30,904 bases of DNA from DATKKX01 sp035542775. Lineage in GTDB: Bacteria; Planctomycetota; Phycisphaerae; UBA1845; UTPLA1. Shown one piece after another: positions 9,023 through 16,732 of this stretch. Below the pieces are notes generated by a model that saw only the letters and a program-made list of their open reading frames with translations, did not search any database and had not been told where the DNA came from. Made by a program: the position numbers and the translations under genes. Every line of letters starts with the position of its first letter. Position 1 is the first letter of the stretch. The stretch spans positions 1 to 30,904 of the forward strand of contig DATKKX010000389.1 of assembly GCA_035542775.1 (NCBI GenBank), written 5' to 3'.

Positions 9023-10132
9023 ATGACACGCAATCCTATAAAACGCATCGGTATCCTGACAGGCGGCGGTGATTGCCCCGGGCTCAATGCCGTGATCCGA
9101 GCGGTCGCCAAGACGGCAATGCTCGACTTTGGATGGGAATGTTACGGCATCGAGGACGGCTTCCTCGGGCTGATTGAAAACCGCATCCGACCCCTATCGC
9201 AGACCGACGTCAGCAACATTCTTACGCGCGGCGGCACCATCCTGGGCACCTCCAACAAGGCCAATCCCAAACGCTTCGCCATCGGCAAGGATGCCAGGGG
9301 GGGCCTGATTTTCGAGGATGTCCGTAACAAAGTGATGGACCATTACGCCCGGCATAACCTCGACGCCGTCGTCGTCATCGGCGGTGACGGCTCGATGACC
9401 TGCGCCGCCGATCTACTCACCATGGGCATGCGCTGCGTGGGCGTCCCCAAGACCATCGACAACGACCTGATGCACACCCACGTCACATTCGGCTTCCAAA
9501 CCGCCGTGGAGACGGCCACGGAGGCCCTGGACCGTCTGCACACCACCGCCGCCAGCCACCACCGCATCATGGTTGTCGAGGTGATGGGCCGAAACGCCGG
9601 CTGGCTGGCCTTGCACTCCGGCGTCGCCGGCGGCGGCGACATCATCCTCATTCCCGAGATGCCCTATGACATCGGCAAAATCTGCCAGTTTGCCGTGGAC
9701 CGCATGAAGCATCACAAGTCCTCGACCATCGTGGTCGTGGCGGAAGGCGCCCGGCCGATCGGCGGCAAGCAGGTCGTGGATCGCGTCGTGGCCGACAGCG
9801 CCGAGCCCATCCGGCTCGGCGGAATCGCCCATGTCCTCCAGGACCAACTGGAAACCTCCACCGGCATCGAAAGCCGGGCCGTCGTGCTCGGGCACGTCCT
9901 GCGTGGTGGGACTCCGTGCGCCGCCGATCGCGTCCTTTCCACCCGATTCGGCCACGCCGCCGTCGAGTTGCTGGCCCAAGGCAAGTTCAACCGCCTGGTC
10001 GTCGTCCAGGGCGGCGGGATGACCAGCGTCCCGATCGAGGACGTCGCCGACAAGCAGCGCCTGGTCTCGCCGGACAGTGAGCTGGTCAGGATGGCCAAGT
10101 CGGTCGGAACAAGCTTCGGGGATGGCGACTAA
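9023..10132 (+). CDS. pfkA: 6-phosphofructokinase (PfkA superfamily)
   Basis: This 369-residue enzyme phosphorylates fructose 6-phosphate to fructose 1,6-bisphosphate in cytosolic glycolysis. Visible signatures are the nucleotide/phosphate loop GGGDCPG (14-20), GGDG (120-123), the catalytic PKTIDND (142-148), the MVVEVMGRNAGWLA segment and the sugar-phosphate-contacting VLGHVLRGGTPCAADR. The Gly in GGDG is typical of ATP users, whereas the Lys in PKTIDND is shared with pyrophosphate-dependent and group III enzymes, so the phosphoryl donor cannot be fixed from sequence. The ATG at 9023 has a modest AGGCAGG upstream, and the 221-base gap before it shows no other gene. The final ~125 bases have a second, truncated copy 3.5 kb downstream. 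Confidence 0.92.
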   Translation: MTRNPIKRIGILTGGGDCPGLNAVIRAVAKTAMLDFGWECYGIEDGFLGLIENRIRPLSQTDVSNILTRGGTILGTSNKANPKRFAIGKDARGGLIFEDVRNKVMDHYARHNLDAVVVIGGDGSMTCAADLLTMGMRCVGVPKTIDNDLMHTHVTFGFQTAVETATEALDRLHTTAASHHRIMVVEVMGRNAGWLALHSGVAGGGDIILIPEMPYDIGKICQFAVDRMKHHKSSTIVVVAEGARPIGGKQVVDRVVADSAEPIRLGGIAHVLQDQLETSTGIESRAVVLGHVLRGGTPCAADRVLSTRFGHAAVELLAQGKFNRLVVVQGGGMTSVPIEDVADKQRLVSPDSELVRMAKSVGTSFGDGD

Positions 10133-10308
10133 AAAGCCACATCACTACCATGCCGCAAAGCTGAAGCACATGGCATGAGCGTTGGTCTGCTGCCTGAATC
10201 GTCCCGCCGCCTGTCTTAATCAACAACGGTCCCCCACGCAGCCGGACGAAGTAGACCCCGCCACATTTGCCGTTCATTTCTCAACCAACGCAGTATTGTC
10301 CGCCGGCT

Positions 10309-13300
10309 TCAATGACCGCGAGGCGGAAGGTGGATTGGCGGACCGGTGGGCTGGGGAGGCGGCTCAGGAATCTGTACCTCGAGGAAGAACTCGTCCGCCC
10401 CAATATCCACCCGACCGCCCACCACTCGATCCCCGCCGTCCATGTCCGTCGATCCGGCGTAGCTGCCGTTCGGATCGCCGGCGTTGATGCACGGCGAGCC
10501 GAAACGCAGGTGATAGTTATTGTCCTGCCAGGTGGCGGGATCGTTGTCCGGGCCGTCGGGATCGAGGAACGCCGGGTTCGCATTGATATTGCCGGTACCC
10601 CAATTCAGGCTGCCCACGGAGACGAAGATGCCGGACTGCGCCCCTTGCACATCGCTGTATGCCACAGTCAACACAGGCGAAGTCCCGGTGAGATAAGCTT
10701 GAGGTCCGGTGGAAGCGGTATTGCCCCAGAGGATTGAGTTGAGCATCGAGACCGTGCTCGACGCCCTGGCGCACACGCCGCCGCCCCAACTACTCACGGA
10801 GTTCCCGGCTATCGTGCAGTTGACCAGGTCCACCCGGCCGGACGAGGATATTCCCCCGCCGTAGCGCCCGGAGTTCGAAGCAATGAGGCAGTTGCCGATC
10901 CTGAGCTCGCCCGTATCGCCGAAGACACCTCCGCCATAGGTAACCGCCATGTTGCCGCAAATGGTGCAGTTAAGAATCGTGCCAGTAATACAGGAAATGC
11001 CGCCACCCACACTACTGCTGCTGTTTCCGCAAATGACGCAATCCCGAATCGTCGGGCTTCCCGATGTCGCAACGATCCCGCTGCTGTTCGCCCGGGTGAT
11101 AGTGAGTCCGTCAATCACCGCGGCGCTGGTTTCGTAAGTGTGGAAATAAAAACCCCTGCCGCTGCCCGCGCAGTCGATAATGCACGCAGCCGGGCCGTTC
11201 TGGCTGCGTACCGTGATTGCCTTTCCTTTGAAATCCAGGTCCTGATTCCCCGTGCCCGTGTAGGTGCCATCGGCCACGACCACCCAGTCGTAATCCCTCG
11301 CGGCGTCAATGGCCGCCTGGATCGTCGCATATTGCTCGGGCACCCGCAGCGCCACGCCGACATGGAGTATTACGTGAACCATGCGCGGAGTGTTGACTGC
11401 CGCCTCATCAGCGATGGTCAGAGGATAGATGTACGTCCCGATGGAAAGCCCCGCCGTCAAGAAGCTCAGCGTGATCGAGTCGACGTTGTCCGTCGACATC
11501 CCTGCAGCTGGCGTGAGGCCTAACCAGGGGCAGTCTTCAGCGATGCTCCAGTGAAGAGTACCGCCCCCGCTGTTGCGCACAAACACGGTCTGACTTCGCA
11601 CATCCGGGCCGCCCACGCAAGCTGAAGCTTCGATCCAACCGGGCGAAAAAGCGATGCAGGGTGCGTCGGCCGCGAGCTCATAGGCGCCCATGTCGGCGAT
11701 GGCCCCGGGCACGCCGTCCCCGTCGAGCGGACGGGCCACACCGTCTTTGTCAGTCGGGTGCAATCCGCCGGGCGGCGTGTTTGTGCCGGTATCGATGCAT
11801 AGTGAGTTCGCCAGAAGATGGTAATCCTCGGCCAGGGCGAACGACGGATCGGCGTCGATATTGCCGCTGCCCCAATTCAGTCTGCCCGCATAAGCATACA
11901 CTCCTGCTTGGCCGCCCTGGATATTGCAGTAGGAGATGGTGACGAGGCCCGACGAATAGTCCAGATAAGCCTGTTTTCCAGTCTGGGCGGCATTGCCCCA
12001 TAGGATGCAATTGGTCAGCGTCGGCGTCCCGCTATCACAGTACACGCCCCCTCCATATTGTCTTGATGTGTTTGCGATGATCGTGCAGTTGTTGATCGTG
12101 GCGGAATCACAGTTGACGGCGCCGGCTTGCGTGGCCATGTTCCGGGTAATTATGCAATTGGTGATCGCGGCTGCTTCGCACCAAACGCCCGCACCGTAGG
12201 ACGCAACGTTGTCAGCGATCACACAATCCACGATTGTGGGACTGCTTCTCCAGTACGAGTAGACCCCACCGCCGGTCCCAGCCCGATTTCCAATGATGAC
12301 GCAGCCGCTGATCACTGGGCTACTGTAATAACTCAGGATACCACCGCCCCCGATTCCTTCGCCTCCGCCGCTGGGGATGCCCCGGTTACCTGTAAACAAG
12401 CACTCGATTACCTGTGGATTGCTTTCGAAGCACGCCATCCCCCCACCGACTTGCCCCACGTTGCCCGCGAAAGTGCACCCGATCAATACAGCATTGCACT
12501 GTTGCCAATCCAAGAACCCTGCCCCGGATCCGATCCAGGACGTATCCTCGATATGCTGGTAGTTTTCGGAAAACAGGCATCCGGTGAGCAGGGGGCCGCT
12601 GCTATTGGCGTTGGACATCCCTCCGCCATCACCCCCCGACCAATTCCGGTTGAACGTAACGTCGACCAGTATCGGATTGCTCCCCACGGCGCTGTAAATC
12701 CCCGCCCCGCTGTATGCGAAGTTTGCTCTGAAGGTGCAGTCGTACAAGGTCGGACTGCCGGTCAATGTGTACATTCCGCCCCCACAAGCATCCGGCCCCA
12801 GGTCGTAGAAATCCACAAACTCATCCGCGTGCCCCGCCGTCACGACGAAGCCGTCCAGGACCGCCGTCCCGACCGTGCCGCTTGCGGTCACGACGTGATA
12901 GCTGTTTTCAGTATGGGAGGACCCGTAAGGAAATTCCGACGGGACGTCATTACAGCCCATGTCGCCGCTCAGCACGCTCTCATAGGTCGCGGTATCGCGC
13001 TGGTCAGGATCGGCCGATCCAACGCCCGCGTACCCGCCATAAAGCGCCACGCCGTTCTTGAGCTGAAACGTCGCGTGGCGATCGCCGGTCCCGCCGGGAT
13101 GCGCCGCATCACGGTCGGGGCGATAGGTCCCCTGGGCCACGCGAATCTCGTCGCTGACTGCGGCTGCAACAAGGGCATCTTGAAGAAACTGATACGCGGT
13201 CCCCCAACTTTGCCCGTCGCCGCCGGCAGGAGCGTCATCGTCGACATACCAGATGGTTTGGGCATTGGTAGCGGCTGCCGAGAAAAAACACGCGAAGATA

Positions 13301-13335
13301 GCGACAACGGCTCTATGGTGGGCTCGCCGGGACAT
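10309..13335 (-). CDS. Secreted protein with two right-handed parallel beta-helix regions
   Basis: The ATG at 13335 is supported by AGGAGG eight bases upstream and by the signal peptide that follows (cleavage near AAATNAQ); a longer frame upstream has no such support. The mature protein begins with WYVDDDAPAGGDGQSWGTAY, an opening common in planctomycete surface proteins. It then has many short repeats of the beta-helix type (units such as VITNCIITRNMA, GGGVYCDSGTPTLTNC). A central non-helical domain near residues 560-650 (SGGGTLHWSIAEDCPWLGLTP) resembles a BACON-like Ig fold. A second helix starts at VPEQYATIQAAIDAA. Both halves end with the same block (ILWGN, then LNWGxGNIxAxP and a DADPSFA-type tail), so the gene arose by internal duplication. 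It is probably an extracellular carbohydrate-binding or adhesive protein; no catalytic motif is clear. The C-terminus is proline-rich without a dockerin. Confidence 0.85.
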   Translation of the reverse strand: MSRRAHHRAVVAIFACFFSAAATNAQTIWYVDDDAPAGGDGQSWGTAYQFLQDALVAAAVSDEIRVAQGTYRPDRDAAHPGGTGDRHATFQLKNGVALYGGYAGVGSADPDQRDTATYESVLSGDMGCNDVPSEFPYGSSHTENSYHVVTASGTVGTAVLDGFVVTAGHADEFVDFYDLGPDACGGGMYTLTGSPTLYDCTFRANFAYSGAGIYSAVGSNPILVDVTFNRNWSGGDGGGMSNANSSGPLLTGCLFSENYQHIEDTSWIGSGAGFLDWQQCNAVLIGCTFAGNVGQVGGGMACFESNPQVIECLFTGNRGIPSGGGEGIGGGGILSYYSSPVISGCVIIGNRAGTGGGVYSYWRSSPTIVDCVIADNVASYGAGVWCEAAAITNCIITRNMATQAGAVNCDSATINNCTIIANTSRQYGGGVYCDSGTPTLTNCILWGNAAQTGKQAYLDYSSGLVTISYCNIQGGQAGVYAYAGRLNWGSGNIDADPSFALAEDYHLLANSLCIDTGTNTPPGGLHPTDKDGVARPLDGDGVPGAIADMGAYELAADAPCIAFSPGWIEASACVGGPDVRSQTVFVRNSGGGTLHWSIAEDCPWLGLTPAAGMSTDNVDSITLSFLTAGLSIGTYIYPLTIADEAAVNTPRMVHVILHVGVALRVPEQYATIQAAIDAARDYDWVVVADGTYTGTGNQDLDFKGKAITVRSQNGPAACIIDCAGSGRGFYFHTYETSAAVIDGLTITRANSSGIVATSGSPTIRDCVICGNSSSSVGGGISCITGTILNCTICGNMAVTYGGGVFGDTGELRIGNCLIASNSGRYGGGISSSGRVDLVNCTIAGNSVSSWGGGVCARASSTVSMLNSILWGNTASTGPQAYLTGTSPVLTVAYSDVQGAQSGIFVSVGSLNWGTGNINANPAFLDPDGPDNDPATWQDNNYHLRFGSPCINAGDPNGSYAGSTDMDGGDRVVGGRVDIGADEFFLEVQIPEPPPQPTGPPIHLPPRGH

Positions 13336-13794
13336 CGGTCGCCTCCTGTAAATGTGCTGGACGTCGGTGCAATCCCGTCGGCATGGTGGGCAGTGCATCG
13401 CACTTGCCAGATATCAGTATCCTACCGACCCCGCATGGCGAAAGCAACAGTCCCGCGACGATTCGCGGCCGGATGGCGAACCGGATGCGCGTAGACCTCG
13501 CCGGCCGCACGGCACTGGCTTTCGGCAAGTTGCCCACTTGGTCGTTGTCCAGGGCGGCGGGAGGACCAGCGTCCCCATCGAGGACGTCGCCGACAGGCAA
13601 AGCCTGCTTTCACCGGACAGTGAGCTGGTCAGGATGGCGAAGTCGGTCGCGACGAGCTTCGACGGTGGGTCACAGCGCCCGGGCAACAGAGAATCGAATG
13701 CACAGAATAGAATGTCGCGAACCGAGGCCGGAACCGGAAAACAGCCTCTTGCTGGCTTTTGGCTCGGCCTGAGTCCTGCTACACTTGGCGGACG
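13336..13794. other. Gene-free stretch between beta-helix and DUF4846 genes
   Basis: These 459 bases hold the reverse-strand ribosome-binding site of the beta-helix gene at their left edge and a truncated second copy of the pfk 3' end in the middle. On the right lies a stretch around 13680-13720 with repeated GAAT-containing words (AGAATCGAATGCACAGAATAG). No complete gene or RNA is visible. Open frames that cross the stretch join unrelated segments and look spurious. Confidence 0.6.
13518..13662 (+). pseudogene. Truncated second copy of the phosphofructokinase 3' end
   Basis: Bases 13538-13661 align without gaps to 9995-10118 of the intact pfk gene, with 14 mismatches in 124 positions by hand count (about 89% identity). 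In translation the copy reads VVVQGGGRTSVPIEDVADRQ against VVVQGGGMTSVPIEDVADKQ in the intact gene. Just upstream a one-base deletion relative to pfk (after GGCAAGTT) breaks the frame. Similarity fades within a few tens of bases on the left, and on the right it stops before the pfk stop codon. No start, catalytic loop or substrate site is present, so this is a remnant. Seven of the twelve changed codons are synonymous, hinting that the fragment came from a once-functional, diverged pfk rather than from neutral decay alone. Confidence 0.85.
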
Positions 13795-14724
13795 ATGAAA
13801 GTGCGTTTGCTCTTTTTCGTGGTGGTGATTTCAGGATTGCTGTCCGGCGTCCTGTGGGCAAAGCCGGCGTACCGCTGGCTCGCGGGCGATACGCCCAGGC
13901 AGCCCATCGAGACTGCGTCCCAGAGGAACATCGAGAGGGCGATTCCCCCACCGGACGGATTCGAGCGGGTGCCCGTGCCGACCGATTCTTTCGCCAATTG
14001 GCTGAGGCACCTGCCTCTCAAACCGTCCGGTACTCCCGTCCTCCTCTACAACGGAAGCAAGAAGGCCAATCAGGAAGCTCATCACGCGGTCTTGGACATC
14101 GATACTGGCTCGCGCGACTTGCAGCAGTGTGCTGATGCAGTCATTCGGCTGCGGGCTGAATATCTTTACTCCACGGGTGACTTCGGCGCCATCCATTTCA
14201 GGTTTACCAGCGGCGACGAGGCGAAATTCAACCAGTGGGCCGACGGGTATCGCCCGGTGGTGGTGGGTAACTGGGTTCGATGGATCAAGCGCGCTCCCGC
14301 TGATTGGTCGTATGCAAGCTTCCGGCATTACCTGGACGTTGTCTTTTCGTACGCGGGCACCTTATCGCTCAGCAAAGAACTGTCTCCACAGAAGGTCGAT
14401 GACATCAGCATCGGCGACGTATTCATTCACAGGGGCTCCCCGGGTCATGCCGCGATCGTCGTGGACCTGGCCGTGACCAAGGCAGGCGGAAAGAAAGTGT
14501 TCCTGCTGGCCCAGGGCTACATGCCGGCGCAGGATATTCACATTCTGAGGAATCCGGCCAGCACGCAACTGTCGCCATGGTATGGGGCCGATTTTGGAGA
14601 GACGCTGGAGACGCCGGAATGGACATTCGCGAAGAGCGAACTGATGCAGTTCCCGCCGACAAAGGAGCAGGCCGGCGATAGGCACAAACGGCGAGGCACC
14701 GAAAGTCGAATGTCGAAAAGCTGA
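13795..14724 (+). CDS. DUF4846 family protein, exported or membrane-anchored
   Basis: The likely start is the ATG at 13795, which gives 309 residues beginning with a hydrophobic signal or anchor (MKVRLLFFVVVISGLLSGVLWA). The rest matches what I know of DUF4846: an N-terminal part with FANWLRHLPLKPSG, a middle AHHAVLDIDTGSRDLQQCADAVIRLRAEYL, and a C-terminal block IGDVFIHRGSPGHAAIVVDLA followed by LAQGYMPAQDIHILRNP and SPWY. The GHAAIVVD segment is reminiscent of the His part of NlpC/P60-type cysteine hydrolases, but I see no matching catalytic Cys, so no activity is assigned. The last residues (GTESRMSKS) are encoded by a short seven-base repeat, suggesting that the original C-terminus was replaced. 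The gene converges with proS. Confidence 0.8.
   Translation: MKVRLLFFVVVISGLLSGVLWAKPAYRWLAGDTPRQPIETASQRNIERAIPPPDGFERVPVPTDSFANWLRHLPLKPSGTPVLLYNGSKKANQEAHHAVLDIDTGSRDLQQCADAVIRLRAEYLYSTGDFGAIHFRFTSGDEAKFNQWADGYRPVVVGNWVRWIKRAPADWSYASFRHYLDVVFSYAGTLSLSKELSPQKVDDISIGDVFIHRGSPGHAAIVVDLAVTKAGGKKVFLLAQGYMPAQDIHILRNPASTQLSPWYGADFGETLETPEWTFAKSELMQFPPTKEQAGDRHKRRGTESRMSKS
14704..14717 (+). repeat. Two-unit heptanucleotide repeat at the 3' end of the DUF4846 gene
   Basis: AGTCGAA is followed immediately by TGTCGAA, then AAAG. Period seven matches the longer heptamer array inside ileS, although the unit sequence differs. It encodes the last residues before the stop. Confidence 0.4.
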
Positions 14725-14773
14725 ACACAGGCTGTCGTCGGCGGCGGGCCGGTGAAGGCGCACGCTCGTGGCG

Positions 14774-16558
14774 TCAGGGCTGCAGCGCCTTCATCGCCTT
14801 AGCCACGAGCTGCTTGGCACGCTCGATCGCGGCCGCGGGTGCAAGACGTTCCACATCCTTCGCGTCGCGTCGCTTCAGCTCCACAACGCCTTCATTCAGG
14901 CTCTTCCGCCCGACGGTGATCCGCAGCGGAATGCCGATCAGGTCGGCATCCTTGAACTTGAAGCCGGCCCGCTCGTCTCGATCGTCAAAGAGCACCTCGA
15001 TGCCTGCTGCGGCGAGCTGGTCGTGCAACTCGCCGGCGGTTTTCATCACGTCTTCCATCCGCGGATCGAGCGCCAGCACAATCACCTGGAACGGAGCGAT
15101 CGACATCGGCCAGATGATGCCGTCTTCATCGTGCGAAGCCTCGATCGCCGCGGCCACAATGCGGTTCAGTCCGATCCCGTAACAGCCCATGATCAACGAG
15201 TTCGACTTGCCGTCCTTGTCCAGGAACGTCGCACCGAGGGCGTCGCTGTACTTCGTGCCCAGCTTGAACACGTGGCCGGTCTCGATGCACTTCTGGAAAT
15301 CGAAATCATGCCCGCACCGCCGGCACCGATCGCCCTGCACGACCGACCGGATGTCGCCGACGATGACGTTTGGGCCTTCCAGCGGGAAATCGCGGCCGGG
15401 ATTCACGCCGGTCACGTGATAATCCGTCCTGCAGGCTCCGCTGGCCCCATTGCGCATAGCCGTGACGGCCTGATCGATCACCAACCGGTAAGGCATCCCG
15501 GATTTGTTCAGTCCCTGAGGGCCGGCAAAGCCGACTTCGGCGCTGGTCAGCTTGCGGATCGTGTCCGGGTCAGCAAGCTCCAGCGTCGTCCCGGCAAGCC
15601 GGTTGAGCTTGTTCTCGTTGACTTCATGATCTCCGCGGACCAGGGCGACGACGGGCACGACCGGCTTGGCGGGACCAGGCTGATCGGCCGGCACAACCTC
15701 ATTGTAGACCAGCGTCTTGATCATCTTCGACGGGACGGTGCCCAGGAACTCGGTGACCTCGTCGATCGTCCGCTGATTCGGCGTGTGGACCTCCCTCATC
15801 GGCTCCATCGCCGCGTCGTCTTGCGGGATGTCGGCGAACTCTGCGCGCTCGACGTTGGCCGCGTAGCCGCACCGGAAGCAGCGGACCAGCAGATCTTCGC
15901 CGGCGTCGGTCTGAACCATGAACTCGTGCGAGGCATCGCCGCCGATCGGCCCGCTCTCCGCCTCGACGGCCGTATAGGGCAAGCCGCACCGCGCGAAGAT
16001 CCGGCAGTAAGCTTCGTACATCTTCTTGTAGGTCTCGTCGAGGCTGGCCTTGCGGTCGTGGAAGCTGTACGCGTCCTTCATCAGGAACTCGCGCGTCCGC
16101 AGGACCCCGGACTTCGGCCTGGCCTCTCCCCGGAACTTCACCTGAATCTGGTACAGGTTGATCGGAAGCTGCTTGTAGCTCTTGAGGTATGCGCGGGCAA
16201 TCTCCGTGATCGGCTCCTCATGCGTCGGGCCCAGAACGGTCTGTGTCCGCCAGTCACCCTTCGGGCCGCCCAGGCGCAGCAGCGTATCGCCCATCGCGAT
16301 AGTGCGGCCGGTCTGCTCCCAGGTCTCCAGCGGCAGCAGCACCGGCAGGTGCAGCTCGATGCCCCCCGCGCGGTCCATCTCCTCGCGGACGATGGCTTCG
16401 ACTTTTCGCAGCGTGCGATAGCCCAGCGGCAGGTAGCTATAGACTCCGGCAGCGGCCTGGCGAACCAGGCCGGCCCGGAGCATAAGTTGGTGTGACGCCA
16501 CCACGGCGTCCTTGGGAACTTCCTTGGTCGTCGGGATGAAAAACTCGGTCCAGCGCAT
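14774..16558 (-). CDS. proS: Prolyl-tRNA synthetase (bacterial type with editing domain)
   Basis: This 594-residue class II synthetase attaches proline to tRNA-Pro. Class II motif 2 is at about 142-165 (FRGEARPKSGVLRTREFLMK) and motif 3 at about 459-470 (CYGIGLNRIVAA). The editing insertion lies between them and is full length, so misacylated Ala-tRNA-Pro should be cleared. Two CxxC pairs (Cys227/Cys230 in RCFRCGYAANVE, Cys412/Cys415 in RCRRCGHDF) flank that insertion, as is usual in bacterial-type enzymes. The C-terminal anticodon-binding domain (VIVLALDPRMEDV onward) is intact. The ATG at 16558 has GGAG about seven bases upstream. The gene is single and converges on the DUF4846 gene with only 49 bases between stops. 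Confidence 0.97.
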   Translation of the reverse strand: MRWTEFFIPTTKEVPKDAVVASHQLMLRAGLVRQAAAGVYSYLPLGYRTLRKVEAIVREEMDRAGGIELHLPVLLPLETWEQTGRTIAMGDTLLRLGGPKGDWRTQTVLGPTHEEPITEIARAYLKSYKQLPINLYQIQVKFRGEARPKSGVLRTREFLMKDAYSFHDRKASLDETYKKMYEAYCRIFARCGLPYTAVEAESGPIGGDASHEFMVQTDAGEDLLVRCFRCGYAANVERAEFADIPQDDAAMEPMREVHTPNQRTIDEVTEFLGTVPSKMIKTLVYNEVVPADQPGPAKPVVPVVALVRGDHEVNENKLNRLAGTTLELADPDTIRKLTSAEVGFAGPQGLNKSGMPYRLVIDQAVTAMRNGASGACRTDYHVTGVNPGRDFPLEGPNVIVGDIRSVVQGDRCRRCGHDFDFQKCIETGHVFKLGTKYSDALGATFLDKDGKSNSLIMGCYGIGLNRIVAAAIEASHDEDGIIWPMSIAPFQVIVLALDPRMEDVMKTAGELHDQLAAAGIEVLFDDRDERAGFKFKDADLIGIPLRITVGRKSLNEGVVELKRRDAKDVERLAPAAAIERAKQLVAKAMKALQP

Positions 16559-16732
16559 GGCAACTCCAATCCAAAACCGTCAGAAACGGGCATTGGAAGA
16601 CGAGCGGGCACGGATTGCAAGGCCGGGCTGAGGGCGACTGGTCGGATCGGCAGGATCAGGCCAAATCTTGACGAATGGACGAGTCTGATTCTGGGACGGT
16701 GCCCCAAAGCTGTCTGGCAGGGGCGGCCTCCA

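Noticed and set aside
10149..10177. Inverted repeat CATGCC...GGCATG after pfk as a terminator
   Set aside because: Only six pairs with a 17-base loop and no T-tract; too weak to call.
12127..13494. Long forward open frame antisense to the beta-helix gene
   Set aside because: No domain-like sequence, no ribosome-binding site, and the opposite strand carries a signal peptide and clear repeats; it is a high-GC shadow.
13352..13798. Forward open frame through the pfk fragment as a functional small gene
   Set aside because: It joins unrelated sequence to the pfk remnant across a frameshift and lacks a start site; better explained as a pseudogene fragment.
14768..16495. 575-codon forward frame opposite prolyl-tRNA synthetase
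   Set aside because: It is the reverse complement of a well-recognised synthetase; composition (HDR, RRD, HPR words) is typical of antisense in GC-rich genes.
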